A stretch of DNA of 64,000 nucleotides, from positions 248,001 through 312,000 of the forward strand of contig NZ_CP021744.1 in assembly GCF_002192455.1 (NCBI RefSeq), written 5' to 3'. The notes under the pieces are model-generated. The model was not told the DNA's origin. It worked only from the letters and a program-made list of their open reading frames with translations, and ran no database searches. Made by a program: the position numbers and the translations under genes. Source of the stretch: Streptomyces albireticuli. Its GTDB lineage: Bacteria > Actinomycetota > Actinomycetes > Streptomycetales > Streptomycetaceae. Below are positions 39,659 to 48,760 of this stretch, piece by piece (positions within the stretch are counted from its first letter, which is position 1; every line of letters starts with the position of its first letter).

Positions 39659-40327
39659 TCACCGGCCGTGCCCTTCGCCCCGGCCGGTCCGGGCGGGGTC
39701 GGCGGCGTGGATGAGCTGGCGGAGCGCCCCGTAGTAGACCTCGTGGTCGACCACAGCGGGCAGGATGACGGCGAGGTTCCCGGTGAGCGCGGGGAACTCC
39801 TCCGGATCGAGGGCGGCCAGCGCGGTCCGGGTGGCGGCCTGCGCGGCCTTCGGGTCGCGGTGGTCCACGAAGCTCGCGCTGCCGAGAGTGAGCAGGTACA
39901 TCCGCCGGTAGCCCGTGATCGCCTCTTGCGGAGTCATGCCGGCCGCGAGGGAATCGGCGAGCTGCGGCTCCACCAGGCGCTTGAGCAGCTGCGGACCGAG
40001 CCAGGGCCGGCCGCCGCGCAGGGTGAGGAGACCCGGGTGGGCCGTCAGCAGCTCGTACAGCCGCCGGAAGCGGGTCTCGGTGGCGTCGGCCCATGGGGTG
40101 CCGGACGGGATGTTGGGCAGGCCGGCGGCGAGGTGGTCGGCGCACAGGTCGAGGAGTCCGGCCAGGTCGGTGCAGCGGCGCTGGATGGTCGCGTGCGCGA
40201 TGCCGAGCCGGGCGGCCAGGGACCGGAAGCTCAGGGCCGCCGCGCCCTCTCGGTCCACGATCAGCAGGGCCGTCGCGGCGATGCGTTCGGGGGTCGCGAG
40301 GTCCAGGGAAGCGGATTGCCTAGGCAT
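39659..40327 (-). CDS. TetR-family transcriptional regulator
   Basis: A 222-residue regulator. The HTH is at residues 20-60 (AATALLIVDREGAAALSFRSLAARLGIAHATIQRRC), with a longer ligand-binding C-terminal domain (TetR_C-type; RLYELLTAHPGLLTLRGG). ATG 40327 is preferred; an upstream GTG in the same frame is possible. A 7-3-7 palindrome lies 13 bases upstream of the start, and the gene is divergent from a PLP-dependent dehydratase, its probable target. The ligand is unknown. Confidence 0.9.
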   Translation of the reverse strand: MPRQSASLDLATPERIAATALLIVDREGAAALSFRSLAARLGIAHATIQRRCTDLAGLLDLCADHLAAGLPNIPSGTPWADATETRFRRLYELLTAHPGLLTLRGGRPWLGPQLLKRLVEPQLADSLAAGMTPQEAITGYRRMYLLTLGSASFVDHRDPKAAQAATRTALAALDPEEFPALTGNLAVILPAVVDHEVYYGALRQLIHAADPARTGRGEGHGR

Positions 40328-40339
40328 GCGAGCCAGCGT

Positions 40340-40356
40340 ACGGTACAGCGTATCGT
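40340..40356. promoter_or_regulatory. Candidate TetR operator
   Basis: ACGGTAC AGC GTATCGT is a 7-3-7 inverted repeat with 6 of 7 positions paired. It lies between the TetR start and the divergent side, where autoregulation is usual. Confidence 0.6.
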
Positions 40357-40829
40357 TCACGGTAGGCTCACTCGGAGGCGACAACGTGTCCCGCACGGCG
40401 CTCGACCCCCTGCTCACCGCCGTGGACGCTCCGGCGGGCTTCATTCACCGGCACCCGGCCGATCTCGCGGTCGACGCCCTCTCCGCCGTCCGCGTCCCCG
40501 GCTTCCCGGGCCACCGGACCTGCGTGCGCCAGGCCGACCGGGCACCGGTCCCCGCGGGGCGGCGACCGTGCGACACCCCCGACGCGAGCCGGCCGACCGA
40601 CGGACAGCACCGCAAGATGTCCGGCTGCCGGCCCGAGACCCCCGAGCGCTGCCGACAGGCGGGCCTGCGGCCCGGCCTCGGCGGCGGACCGACCCCCACC
40701 CCTGCGAGCCGCCGCGCCGCCCGGCCCCGCCCCGTGCGGCGACGGTCCGCCTCCGCGTCGCCTCTCGCCCCCACCACCGCGGGGCGGGCTCATCGCCTGC
40801 CCCGGCCCTCTCCCCGCAGGAGCAAAGAA
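40357..40829 (+). other. Region between TetR gene and dehydratase with possible gene remnant
   Basis: A GTG at 40386 opens a short convincing stretch (SRTALDPLLTAVDAPAGFIHRHPADLAVDALSAV, written here only in part) in the same frame as the dehydratase. The frame then turns into Arg/Pro-rich sequence without protein character. This may be the first part of a truncated gene. Confidence 0.3.
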
Positions 40830-41849
40830 GTGCACCAGCTCACGTACGGCGACATCACGGCCGCCGCCGACCGGATCGCCGGACGCGTCCGCACCGTCGC
40901 CCTCGCCCCGGTGGAGCCCGACGCGATCCGCGCCGCCCGCCACGGCGACGGACCGGGCCTCCCGGGTGACCGGCCGGAAGAGTCCTGCGAGGTCTGGCTG
41001 GCGCTGGAGTTCATGCAGCACACCGGCTCTTTCAAGGCCCGCGGCGCCCGGAACTTCCTCCAGGCGCACCACGACGCCGGGACCCTGCCGGCCGCCGGGG
41101 TGACCATCGCCTCGGGCGGCAACGCCGGGCTCGCGTGCGCGTGGGCCGCCCGGCAGCAGGGCGTCACCGCCACCGTGTTCCTGCCCACCACCGCCCCGGC
41201 GGTGAAGGTGGCCAAACTGCGCGGCTACGGCGCCGACGTCCGGCTGGTCGGCACGGAGTACGCCGAGGCGCTGGCCGCCTGCGAGGACTTCGCCGGCACG
41301 ACCGGGGCGCTCGCCTCACACGCCTACGACCACCCGCTGATCGCCGCCGGGGCAGGCACCCTGCTGGAGGAGATCCGCCGGCAGGTCCCGGGTCTGGACA
41401 CCGTGGTCGTCTCGGTCGGTGGCGGTGGCCTGTTCGCCGGGGTGGCCACCGCCGCCCGGCACCACGGCATCCGCACCGTCGCGGTGGAGCCGGAGAACTG
41501 CCGCGCGCTGAACGCCGCGCTCGAGGCCGGCCGCCCGGTCGACGTCCCGGTGGACTCGGTCGCCGCCGACTCCCTCGGTGCCCGCCGCGTCTCCGCCATG
41601 GCCCTGCACGCCGCCCGGCAGGACGGTGTGCGGTCCGTCCTGGTGCCGGACGCCGAGATCGTCCGGGCCCGCCAGGCGCTGTGGGACGACCACAAGGTCG
41701 CCGTCGAGCACGCCGCCGCGACGGCCCTCGCCGCGCTCACCTCCCCGGGCCGCGGCTACCGGCCCGGCGGTGGCGAGAGGATCGCCGTGGTCCTGTGCGG
41801 CTCCAACACCGACCCCGCGGACCTCGTGCGCCGGACCTCCGGGAGCTGA
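40830..41849 (+). CDS. PLP-dependent threonine/serine dehydratase-like enzyme
   Basis: A 339-residue fold-type II PLP enzyme. The lysine is in HTGSFKARGARN, the substrate loop is ASGGNAGLACAWAA, and the phosphate-binding glycine loop is SVGGGGLFAG. It should deaminate threonine or serine to the 2-oxo acid and ammonia, or act as a related racemase or synthase. No C-terminal ACT domain is present, so it is of the catabolic or specialised kind. GTG 40830 has AGGAG 7 bases upstream. It is probably controlled by the divergent TetR gene and is followed by a strong terminator. Confidence 0.9.
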   Translation: MHQLTYGDITAAADRIAGRVRTVALAPVEPDAIRAARHGDGPGLPGDRPEESCEVWLALEFMQHTGSFKARGARNFLQAHHDAGTLPAAGVTIASGGNAGLACAWAARQQGVTATVFLPTTAPAVKVAKLRGYGADVRLVGTEYAEALAACEDFAGTTGALASHAYDHPLIAAGAGTLLEEIRRQVPGLDTVVVSVGGGGLFAGVATAARHHGIRTVAVEPENCRALNAALEAGRPVDVPVDSVAADSLGARRVSAMALHAARQDGVRSVLVPDAEIVRARQALWDDHKVAVEHAAATALAALTSPGRGYRPGGGERIAVVLCGSNTDPADLVRRTSGS

Positions 41850-41860
41850 CCGGCGGTCCG

Positions 41861-41902
41861 AAGGGGGCTGCCGGGCGGGGGGATCCGTCCGGCAGCCCCC
41901 TT
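41861..41902 (+). terminator. Terminator after the dehydratase
   Basis: A perfect 14-bp stem (AAGGGGGCTGCCGG with CCGGCAGCCCCCTT) and a 14-base loop, 11 bases after the dehydratase stop, ending in TT. Confidence 0.88.
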
Positions 41903-42162
41903 CGCCATGCCGCACTCACCGCCGCTACGCGCCGCTGCCCCAGGGCGAGGGACGGGCCCGGCCCGCCGCCCATGAACGACGCCCGCGCCGATCGGTTACT
42001 GACCGGCATGCAATTTATCCGAAATTGGTAAATATTGCGGCGAAAGCTGTACCCTCGCGTGATCACGCTCGGCAGGGCAGCAGGCACCTCAAGCCCGCCG
42101 CGCAAGCCCATGTACCACCGGTCGCGGGGAGAGCCTCCATCCTTCGGGTCATTCGTCTGCCG

Positions 42163-43608
42163 TTGCCCAGCCCCGACCGGACGGCCGTGTGGGCACCGGC
42201 GGTCGTCGCGCTCGCCCTCGGACTGTGGGGGATCACGGGACCCTCGGCATGGACCGACGAGGTCGTCACCATGGACGTGGCCCAGCGGTCCGGGTCGCAG
42301 CTCATGGAGCTGCTGGGGAACCTGGACGCGGTACACGGTCTGCACTACGTACTGATGCACCTGGTCGGGCAGGCCGTCGGGGTCGGCGAGTTCACGATGC
42401 GGGTGCCCTCCGCGGTGGCGGTGGCCGTCGCGGCAGGGGGCCTCGCGTGGCTGGGACGGATGCTCGGCGGTCCGCGCCTGGGCCTGTACGCGGGGCTGCT
42501 GCTCGCCGTGATGCCCACCGCGTCGCGGTACGCGCAGGAGGCCCGCTCGTTCGCCTTCGTCATGGCGGTGGCGGTCCTGGCCACGGGCGCCCTGGTGAAG
42601 GCCCTGTCCGGCGGCCGCCGGTGGGCCGCCGGCTACGCCGTGCTGATCGCGCTGCTGGGCTGGTTCAACGCGATGGGGTTGCTGCTGGTGGCCGCCCACA
42701 TGGTCACGGTGGTCCTGCGGCGTCCCGGCCGCCGCGTGGTCGTACGCCTGTTGTCGGCCCAGGCCGCGGGCATCGCCGCCGTCGCTCCGCTGCTGGTCCT
42801 CGGCTTCTCCCAGCGCTCCGCCGTGGGCGACGTGGCACCGGTCGCCGGCGGAACCCCGTACAACTACCTGACCTGGCTGCTCACCCCCGGCCAGGACACC
42901 CTCCCCGCCGCCCTGAAACTCCTGCTCACCCCCACCGCCCTCGCCGCCGTGGCCCTCCTCGTGGCCCGCCGGCACAAGGCCCCGCCCCTGGTCCTCGCCG
43001 TCGGCGCGCCCTGGCTGACCGTGCCGCCGCTGGTCCTCATGGCCGCCTCCCTCGGCCAGCCCCTCTTCGCCTACCGCTACCTGCTGTTCTGCCTGCCGGC
43101 CCTGGCGCTGCTGATCGCGGCGGCCGCCACCGTCGCCCCGCTTCCCAAGCGGCTGTTGCTCGGACTCCTGCTGGCCGTCCCGATGGCCGTGTCCCACCTG
43201 GCCGTCCGCCAGCAGGACAGCCGCCCCTGGGACACCACCGCCGTGATCACCACACTCGACGCCCGCGCCGCCCCCGGCGACGGCGTCCTGTTCAGCGGCG
43301 CCCGGTGCGACCTGATCGCCTCCGCCGCCCCGGAGACCTTCGCCCACCACCCCGACCTGGGCACGGCCGAGACGGCCGCCGAGCGCGGCACCCTGGACAG
43401 CCTGCCCGCCGGCCCGGCCCTCCTGGACCGACGCCTCGCGGCCGCGTCCCGCGTCTGGCACATCACCTGCCGGCACCTCTCCCCCGGCGCCCGCCGGGCC
43501 GGCGCCCGCACGGCGGCGTCCCAGGAAGAGGCGCTCGCCCGCGCCGGCCTGTCCCCGGCCCACCACCGCGGCGCCCGCGGCCTGGAGATCACCCTCTACC
43601 GGCGCTGA
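42163..43608 (+). CDS. GT-C type polytopic membrane glycosyltransferase-like protein
   Basis: A protein of about 481 residues with roughly ten membrane spans, resembling the PMT/ArnT/mannosyltransferase superfamily. The first loop has TDEVVTMDVAQRSGSQLMELL, with the acidic residues used by GT-C enzymes. MPTASRYAQEARSFAFVMAVAV carries the conserved QEAR motif. A C-terminal extracytoplasmic domain of about 140 residues follows the last span. It probably transfers sugars from a polyprenyl carrier. The start is uncertain: TTG 42163 is used and GTG 42187 is an alternative; neither has a strong ribosome site. Confidence 0.82.
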   Translation: MPSPDRTAVWAPAVVALALGLWGITGPSAWTDEVVTMDVAQRSGSQLMELLGNLDAVHGLHYVLMHLVGQAVGVGEFTMRVPSAVAVAVAAGGLAWLGRMLGGPRLGLYAGLLLAVMPTASRYAQEARSFAFVMAVAVLATGALVKALSGGRRWAAGYAVLIALLGWFNAMGLLLVAAHMVTVVLRRPGRRVVVRLLSAQAAGIAAVAPLLVLGFSQRSAVGDVAPVAGGTPYNYLTWLLTPGQDTLPAALKLLLTPTALAAVALLVARRHKAPPLVLAVGAPWLTVPPLVLMAASLGQPLFAYRYLLFCLPALALLIAAAATVAPLPKRLLLGLLLAVPMAVSHLAVRQQDSRPWDTTAVITTLDARAAPGDGVLFSGARCDLIASAAPETFAHHPDLGTAETAAERGTLDSLPAGPALLDRRLAAASRVWHITCRHLSPGARRAGARTAASQEEALARAGLSPAHHRGARGLEITLYRR

Positions 43609-43756
43609 CCCCCAGCCGGGCGGCCACTCAGCCCTGCCGGGCGCCTTCGAACAGCTCACCGGCCTGTCGCGACGCCGAGTCCCCGAGCCCGGCGCCCGGC
43701 GTGCCGGACGCCCGGAGCGTCCGCCGGGGGCCGGCCTTCCCGGCCCGTTAAATCGT

Positions 43757-43786
43757 TTCGACCGTCCCCGCCCCCGTTGCTAAACT
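43757..43786 (+). promoter_or_regulatory. Candidate promoter of the ABC-F gene
   Basis: TTCGAC and TAAACT are separated by 18 bases, and TG precedes the -10 element. A start near 43793 would give a leader of about 195 bases containing the short ORF and hairpin described below. Confidence 0.45.
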
Positions 43787-43824
43787 GCCACCAATATTGA
43801 TCATGCGTTGAGGAGACGCCGGAC

Positions 43825-43854
43825 ATGGTGATGGACGACGACATCTCCGGGTGA
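43825..43854 (+). CDS. Nine-codon leader peptide before the ABC-F gene
   Basis: MVMDDDISG, preceded by GAGGAG at 9 bases spacing. Its stop codon lies inside a hairpin (43846-43863; stem TCCGGGT/ACCCGGA). Antibiotic-resistance ABC-F genes are often controlled by ribosome stalling on such leaders; that role here is inferred. Confidence 0.5.
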   Translation: MVMDDDISG

Positions 43855-43989
43855 CCACCCGGACCCGACAGGCCACCGGCCGGTGCGCGGAAGCGCCGCC
43901 GTCGTGGCTTCGTTGTCGTCTCCTCGTTCCCTTGTCTGCTGCCGAGGCAGAAGTCTCATCCCTGCCTCCCTCCTCATGAGGTCACCTCC

Positions 43990-45624
43990 ATGTCCGGCGT
44001 TTCCGTCGTCTGCTCGAACCTGTCCTTCACCTGGCCCGACCGCACCCCCGTCTTCCAGGGCCTGTCCTTCACCCTCGGCTCCGGCCGCACCGGTCTCGTC
44101 GCGCCCAACGGCACCGGCAAGAGCACCCTGCTCAAGCTCATCGCCGGTGACCTGCGACCCGGCACCGGGTCGGTCTCCATGACCGGCACCCTCGGCTACC
44201 TCCCGCAGAGCCTCCCCCTGACCGGCGACCTCACCGTGGCCGAGGTCCTGGGCATCGCCGCGATCGTCCGGGCCATCGACGCCGTGGAGTCCGGGGACGC
44301 CGACGAGAAGCACTTCGCCACCATCGGCGACGACTGGGACATCGAGGAACGCACCCGCGCCCAGCTGGACCGCCTCGGCCTGGCCGGCCTCGCGCTGGAC
44401 CGCACCCTGCACACCCTCAGCGGCGGCCAGGTCATCTCCCTCGGCCTCGCCGCCCAACTGCTGAAGCGGCCCGACGTCCTGCTGCTCGACGAACCCACCA
44501 ACAACCTCGACCTCGCCGCCCGGCACAAGCTCTACGACGCGCTGGCGGACTTCAACGGCTGCCTGCTGCTGGTCAGCCACGACCGCGCCCTGCTCGACCG
44601 GATGGAACGCATCGCCGAACTCGACCGTGGCGAACTCCGCTCCTTCAGCGGGAACTTCACCGCGTACGAGGAGACCGTGCGGGCCCAGCAGGAGGTCGCC
44701 GAGAAGAACGTCCGCAACGCCGAACAGGAGCTGAAGCGGGAGAAGCGGGAGATGCAGCTGGCCCGTGAACGCGCCGAACGCCGGCAGAGCAACGCCTCCC
44801 GCAACCTCAAGAGCGCCGGGCTGCCCCGTATCTTCGCCGGCAACATGAAGCGCGGCGCGCAGGAGTCCGCCGGACGGGCCGGGCAGATGCACGCCGGCCG
44901 GATCGACGAAGCGAAGGCCCGGCTGGACGAGGCCGGGCGCGCCCTGCGCGAGGAGCAGCGCATCACGCTGGACCTGCCCGCCACCCATGTGCCCGCCGGA
45001 CGCAACCTGTTCTCCGGCGAACAGCTCCGCGTCCGTCTCGGCGACAAGGACGTCTTCGCCGGCGACGGCGTCGACCTGACGGTACGGGGACCGGAACGCA
45101 TCGCGCTGACCGGCCCCAACGGCGCCGGGAAGAGCACCCTGCTGCGTCTGCTCAACGGCGACCTGGCCCCCGGGGGCGGCGAGCTCAAGCGGGCCGGCGG
45201 ACGCGTCGCCTACCTCTCGCAGCGCCTCGACCTGCTGGACCCGGACCGTACGGTCGCGGAGAACTTCGCCGGCTTCGCCCCGGAGCGGCCGGAGGCGGAG
45301 CGGATGAACCTGCTCGCCCGCTTCCTCTTCCGGGGCGACCGCGCCCATCTGCCCGTCGCGGTGCTCTCCGGCGGCGAGCGGCTGCGCGCCACCCTGGCCT
45401 GCGTACTGTGCGCCGAACCGGCCCCGCACCTGCTGCTCCTGGACGAGCCGACGAACAACCTCGACCTGGTCAGCACGGGCCAGTTGGAGAGCGCCCTGAA
45501 CTCCTACCAGGGGGCCTTCGTGGTGGTCAGCCACGACGAGCGGTTCCTCCAGCGGATCGGTGTGAACCGGTGGCTGCGGCTGGCCGACGGCCTGCTGACG
45601 GAGACCGGGGCCCCTGAGGCGTGA
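43990..45624 (+). CDS. ABC-F family ATPase, probable antibiotic-resistance type
   Basis: A 544-residue soluble protein with two ATP-binding cassettes and no membrane domain. Walker A motifs are APNGTGKST and GPNGAGKST. Signatures are LSGGQVISLGLA and LSGGERLRATLA, each followed by LLLDEPTNNLDL. The interdomain linker (about 220-320) is long, charged and helical, as in ribosome-protecting ABC-F proteins that displace antibiotics from the peptidyl transferase centre. The start is preceded by GAGG. The long leader with a short ORF and hairpin suggests drug-induced attenuation. The drug is unknown. Confidence 0.92.
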   Translation: MSGVSVVCSNLSFTWPDRTPVFQGLSFTLGSGRTGLVAPNGTGKSTLLKLIAGDLRPGTGSVSMTGTLGYLPQSLPLTGDLTVAEVLGIAAIVRAIDAVESGDADEKHFATIGDDWDIEERTRAQLDRLGLAGLALDRTLHTLSGGQVISLGLAAQLLKRPDVLLLDEPTNNLDLAARHKLYDALADFNGCLLLVSHDRALLDRMERIAELDRGELRSFSGNFTAYEETVRAQQEVAEKNVRNAEQELKREKREMQLARERAERRQSNASRNLKSAGLPRIFAGNMKRGAQESAGRAGQMHAGRIDEAKARLDEAGRALREEQRITLDLPATHVPAGRNLFSGEQLRVRLGDKDVFAGDGVDLTVRGPERIALTGPNGAGKSTLLRLLNGDLAPGGGELKRAGGRVAYLSQRLDLLDPDRTVAENFAGFAPERPEAERMNLLARFLFRGDRAHLPVAVLSGGERLRATLACVLCAEPAPHLLLLDEPTNNLDLVSTGQLESALNSYQGAFVVVSHDERFLQRIGVNRWLRLADGLLTETGAPEA

Positions 45625-45648
45625 GCCCACACGCCGACCTGATGTGAC

Positions 45649-45687
45649 GGGCGTGTGAGCCGGCGGTGGCCGCCGGCTCACACGCCC
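45649..45687. terminator. Bidirectional terminator
   Basis: A perfect 18-bp stem (arm GGGCGTGTGAGCCGGCGG) with loop TGG, 25 bases after the ABC-F stop and facing the converging D-Ala ligase gene. It is the longest perfect hairpin with a small loop in the window. Confidence 0.92.
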
Positions 45688-45745
45688 GGCCGGGCCCGGT
45701 CACGGGGGCGGGAAACAGCGCACCGGCGCGCGTCACGACCGGTGC

Positions 45746-46783
45746 TCAGCGCGTCGCGAGGTCGAGGATGCGCTGGATCAGGTCGGGGTAGGTCCAGCCG
45801 GCACCGGTCGCCGCGAGCGGCAACAGGCTCGTCGCCGTCAGGCCCGGAAGGGCGTTCACCTCGATACACATCGGATCGCCGTCGGCGTCGCAGCGGAAGT
45901 CGGTGCGCGAGTACGCGTCACCGTCGAACCCCAGCGCACGGTGCGCGCGCAGCGCCAGCTCCGTCAGGCGGGACGCGAAGGCGGGCGGGACCCGCGCGGG
46001 GCACACCTCGTTCACGGCTCCGGGCTGGTACTTGGCCGCGTAGTCGAACACCGGGGTCGTCAGCTCGATCTCGATCACCGGAAGCGCCTGGTCACCGACC
46101 ACGGCCACGGTGAACTCGCGCCCCGGCAGGAACGGCTCCACCATCAGCTCGACCCCACGGGAGCGCACCTCGGAGGCGACCTGGGACAGTTGCGCCGGCG
46201 AGTCGACCCGGTACACCGACACGCTCGATCCGTCGGCCACCGGCTTCGCCACCACCGGACCGGCCGCCACCAGACGTTCCACGTCCTCGGGCACGTCGCC
46301 CGCCCCGGGCCGCCACAGCGCCCGTTCGACCACCGGCAGCCCCGCCGCGCCGAGCACCGCCTGCGCCCGGCCCTTGTGCCAGGCCGCCGCACACGCCGCG
46401 CTGCCCGCGCCGGTGAACGGGACACCCGTCATTTCCAGCAGCGCCTGCACATGCCCGTCCTCACCCCAGCCACCGTGCAGCGCCAGGAACACGGCCTCCG
46501 CGTCACGCAGGAGATCGAGGACCGGACCGGACGTCAGGGACGCGTGCATACGCTGCCGCCACTGCCGCTGATCAGCGAGGGAGGGCGGCTCCTTCGCGAC
46601 GGCGAACCCGTCGACCACGTCACCCGGGCGCAGCGGTCCGGCCAGGACCGGCACCGCCGCCGCCGGGTCGACCAGCACCACCTCATGGCCCCGTTCGAGC
46701 AGAGCCCGGGCCACCGACCGGCCGGAGGCCAGGGAGACGTCCCGCTCGGAGCTCTCTCCACCACACAAGATCACAGTTCGCAT
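45746..46783 (-). CDS. ddl: D-alanine-D-alanine ligase family protein
   Basis: A 345-residue ATP-grasp enzyme. N-terminal GGESSERDVSLASG, ALHGGWGEDGHVQ, the omega-loop-like FDYAAKYQPGAVNEVCPA, and the metal/ATP end SRTDFRCDADGDPMCIEVNALPGLT are typical. It joins two D-amino acids for peptidoglycan. ATG 46783 is chosen because the family starts MRTVILCGG; the longer frame is Arg-rich noise. It may be a second copy. Placed against an ABC-F gene, it could belong to self-protection, but there is no direct evidence. Confidence 0.92.
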   Translation of the reverse strand: MRTVILCGGESSERDVSLASGRSVARALLERGHEVVLVDPAAAVPVLAGPLRPGDVVDGFAVAKEPPSLADQRQWRQRMHASLTSGPVLDLLRDAEAVFLALHGGWGEDGHVQALLEMTGVPFTGAGSAACAAAWHKGRAQAVLGAAGLPVVERALWRPGAGDVPEDVERLVAAGPVVAKPVADGSSVSVYRVDSPAQLSQVASEVRSRGVELMVEPFLPGREFTVAVVGDQALPVIEIELTTPVFDYAAKYQPGAVNEVCPARVPPAFASRLTELALRAHRALGFDGDAYSRTDFRCDADGDPMCIEVNALPGLTATSLLPLAATGAGWTYPDLIQRILDLATR

Positions 46784-46837
46784 ACGGGGATTGTGCCGCA
46801 CCGCTTCCGCCGTCTTGTGGAGCGACGGTGAGGCGAT

Positions 46838-46863
46838 GCCTGCCGGTAGGGCGACCGGCAGGC
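46838..46863 (-). terminator. Terminator of the siderophore transporter operon
   Basis: GCCTGCCGGT and ACCGGCAGGC pair around AGGGCG, 10 bases after the substrate-binding protein stop on the minus strand. Confidence 0.8.
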
Positions 46864-46872
46864 CCCGGGCGG

Positions 46873-47880
46873 CTACTTGGGGGCGGTGACCCCGGCGGCC
46901 TTGGCGATGTCGTCGAGGACGTGGCCGGCGGCCTGGATGCCGATGCCGGACATCCACGTCTCGTCGGGCACCTGGAAGACCTTGTCGTTCTTGACGGCGC
47001 CGAGGCCCTTCCAGAGCGGGTTCTCCTGGACGGCGTCCTGCTGGGTCTTCTTCGGGTCGTCGGCGACGGTCACGAACACCATGTCGGCGTCGGCCTTGTC
47101 GATCTGCTCCGGGGAGATGTCGAGCATGGGCTTGTCGACGTCCTGCGACTCGGGGCGGCGCAGGCCGATGTCGCTGAGGACGATGCCGCTGAAGGACTGC
47201 TTCTGGTAGAGGCGGGTGGGGCCGGCGACGAAGCGGACGACGGACGCGGTGGGCGCCTTGCCGTCGTTCTTCTTCTTGATCTCCTCGCCGAGGGCCTTGG
47301 CGCGCTTCTCGTACGCGTTCATGGCCGAGGCCGCCTCCTTCTCCAGGCCCAGGGCCTGGGCGTGGACCTTCAGGTTCTCCTTCCAGGGGGCGCCGGTGGT
47401 CTCGGTGAAGACAGTGGGGGCGATGCCCTTGAGCTTGTCGTAGACCTTCGCGTGGCGGACCTTGGAGGAGAGGATCAGGTCGGGCTTGAGCGACATGATG
47501 CGCTCGATGTCGGGCTCCGCCATGGGGCCCACGTCCTTGGTGTTCTTGATCTTGGCGGAGAGGTAGGCGGGGAAGCCGCCCTCGGTCTTCATGTGGGGGG
47601 AGACCGCGCCGACCGGCTCGATGCCGAGCATGGTCACGTCGTCCAGTTCGCCGGTGTCGAGGACGACGACGCGCTGGGGCTTCTTCTTGATCTCGGTCTT
47701 GCCCATGGCGTGGGTGATCGAGCGCGGGAAGCCGGCGCCGGCGGAGGCGGCGGGCTTGGACTCGTCGTTCTTCTTGTCCTCGCCACCACAGGCGGCGAGC
47801 GCGGAGGCGCCTATGATCACGGTGAGCGCCATCACGGACACTCTTCGCATTCGGCTCGGGGCCGGTCGGAGCACGGTCAT
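46873..47880 (-). CDS. Ferric-siderophore ABC transporter, substrate-binding lipoprotein
   Basis: A 335-residue FecB/FhuD-type binding protein. The lipobox ASALAAC places lipidation at Cys31. The fold begins PRSITHAMGKTEIKKKPQRVVVLD, standard for the family. It delivers a ferric siderophore to the permease encoded upstream. ATG 47880 is used; an internal ATG ten codons later would leave a shorter signal. It is the last gene of an iron-box-controlled operon, 52 bases after the ATPase gene. Confidence 0.93.
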   Translation of the reverse strand: MTVLRPAPSRMRRVSVMALTVIIGASALAACGGEDKKNDESKPAASAGAGFPRSITHAMGKTEIKKKPQRVVVLDTGELDDVTMLGIEPVGAVSPHMKTEGGFPAYLSAKIKNTKDVGPMAEPDIERIMSLKPDLILSSKVRHAKVYDKLKGIAPTVFTETTGAPWKENLKVHAQALGLEKEAASAMNAYEKRAKALGEEIKKKNDGKAPTASVVRFVAGPTRLYQKQSFSGIVLSDIGLRRPESQDVDKPMLDISPEQIDKADADMVFVTVADDPKKTQQDAVQENPLWKGLGAVKNDKVFQVPDETWMSGIGIQAAGHVLDDIAKAAGVTAPK

Positions 47881-47932
47881 GGTGGGTTTCCCTTTTTCGA
47901 GCGGTAGGGGGCTTTTCGGCGTGGTGGGGGCG

Positions 47933-48760
47933 TCAGGAGGTCGCGGCGGCCGCGCGTCTGCGCGACCGGTCGCGGGGGACGACCAGGGGGGTGCCGCTTT
48001 CCGGATCGGGGACGACCCGGCATTCCACCCGGAAGACCTCCTCGACGAGTTCGGCGGTCAGCACGTCCGCCGGGGATCCGGCCGCCGCCGGGCGGCCGTC
48101 GCACATGACGACCAGGTGGTCGGCGTAGCGGGCGGCCTGGCCGAGGTCGTGCAGGACCATGACGACGGTCCGGCCGGCCTCGGTGTTGAGCTCCTCGACC
48201 AGGTCGAGCACGTCGAGCTGGTGGCGCAGGTCGAGGAAGGTGGTGGGCTCGTCCAGGAGCAGCAGCGGGGTGTCCTGGGCGAGGGCGAGGGCGATCCAGG
48301 CGCGCTGGCGCTGGCCGCCGGAGAGTTCGTCGACGGCCCGGTCGCGCAGCGCGTCGGTGCCGGTGCGCTCCAGCGCCTCCTCGACTGCCGTCTGGTCGGC
48401 CTTGGACCAGGGGGTGAGCATCCGCTGGTGGGGGTAGCGGCCCAGGCGTACGAGCGCTTCGACGGTGATGCCCTCGGGGGCGGCGGCCTGTTGCGGCAGC
48501 AGGCCCATGCGGCGGGCCAGGGCGCGGGCGGGCATCCGGTGGATGTCGCTGCCGTCGAGGGTGACGGTGCCGGCGGCGGGGGCCAGCAGCCGGGCCATGC
48601 CGCGCAGCAGGGTGGACTTGCCGCAGGCGTTGGGGCCGACGACGGCGGTGACGGCGCCGCCGGGCAGCGTCAGGTCGACCCCGTCGACGACGACGGCGTT
48701 CCCGTAGCCGAGCCGCAGGCCGCTGGTCGCCAGTTCGTTGGCGTTCGTCGTGGCGTTCAT
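47933..48760 (-). CDS. Ferric-siderophore ABC transporter, ATP-binding protein
   Basis: A 275-residue FecE/FepC-like ATPase. Walker A is GPNACGKSTLL, the signature is LSGGQRQRAWIALALAQ, and Walker B is LLLLDEPTTFLD, with the H-loop VMVLHDL. It energises the two permeases encoded upstream. ATG 48760 overlaps the preceding permease stop by 4 bases. Confidence 0.95.
   Translation of the reverse strand: MNATTNANELATSGLRLGYGNAVVVDGVDLTLPGGAVTAVVGPNACGKSTLLRGMARLLAPAAGTVTLDGSDIHRMPARALARRMGLLPQQAAAPEGITVEALVRLGRYPHQRMLTPWSKADQTAVEEALERTGTDALRDRAVDELSGGQRQRAWIALALAQDTPLLLLDEPTTFLDLRHQLDVLDLVEELNTEAGRTVVMVLHDLGQAARYADHLVVMCDGRPAAAGSPADVLTAELVEEVFRVECRVVPDPESGTPLVVPRDRSRRRAAAATS

Noticed and set aside
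43636-43700. Complementary GCCGGGCGCC and GGCGCCCGGC as a terminator
   Set aside because: The loop would be 45 bases, too long for a convincing terminator.
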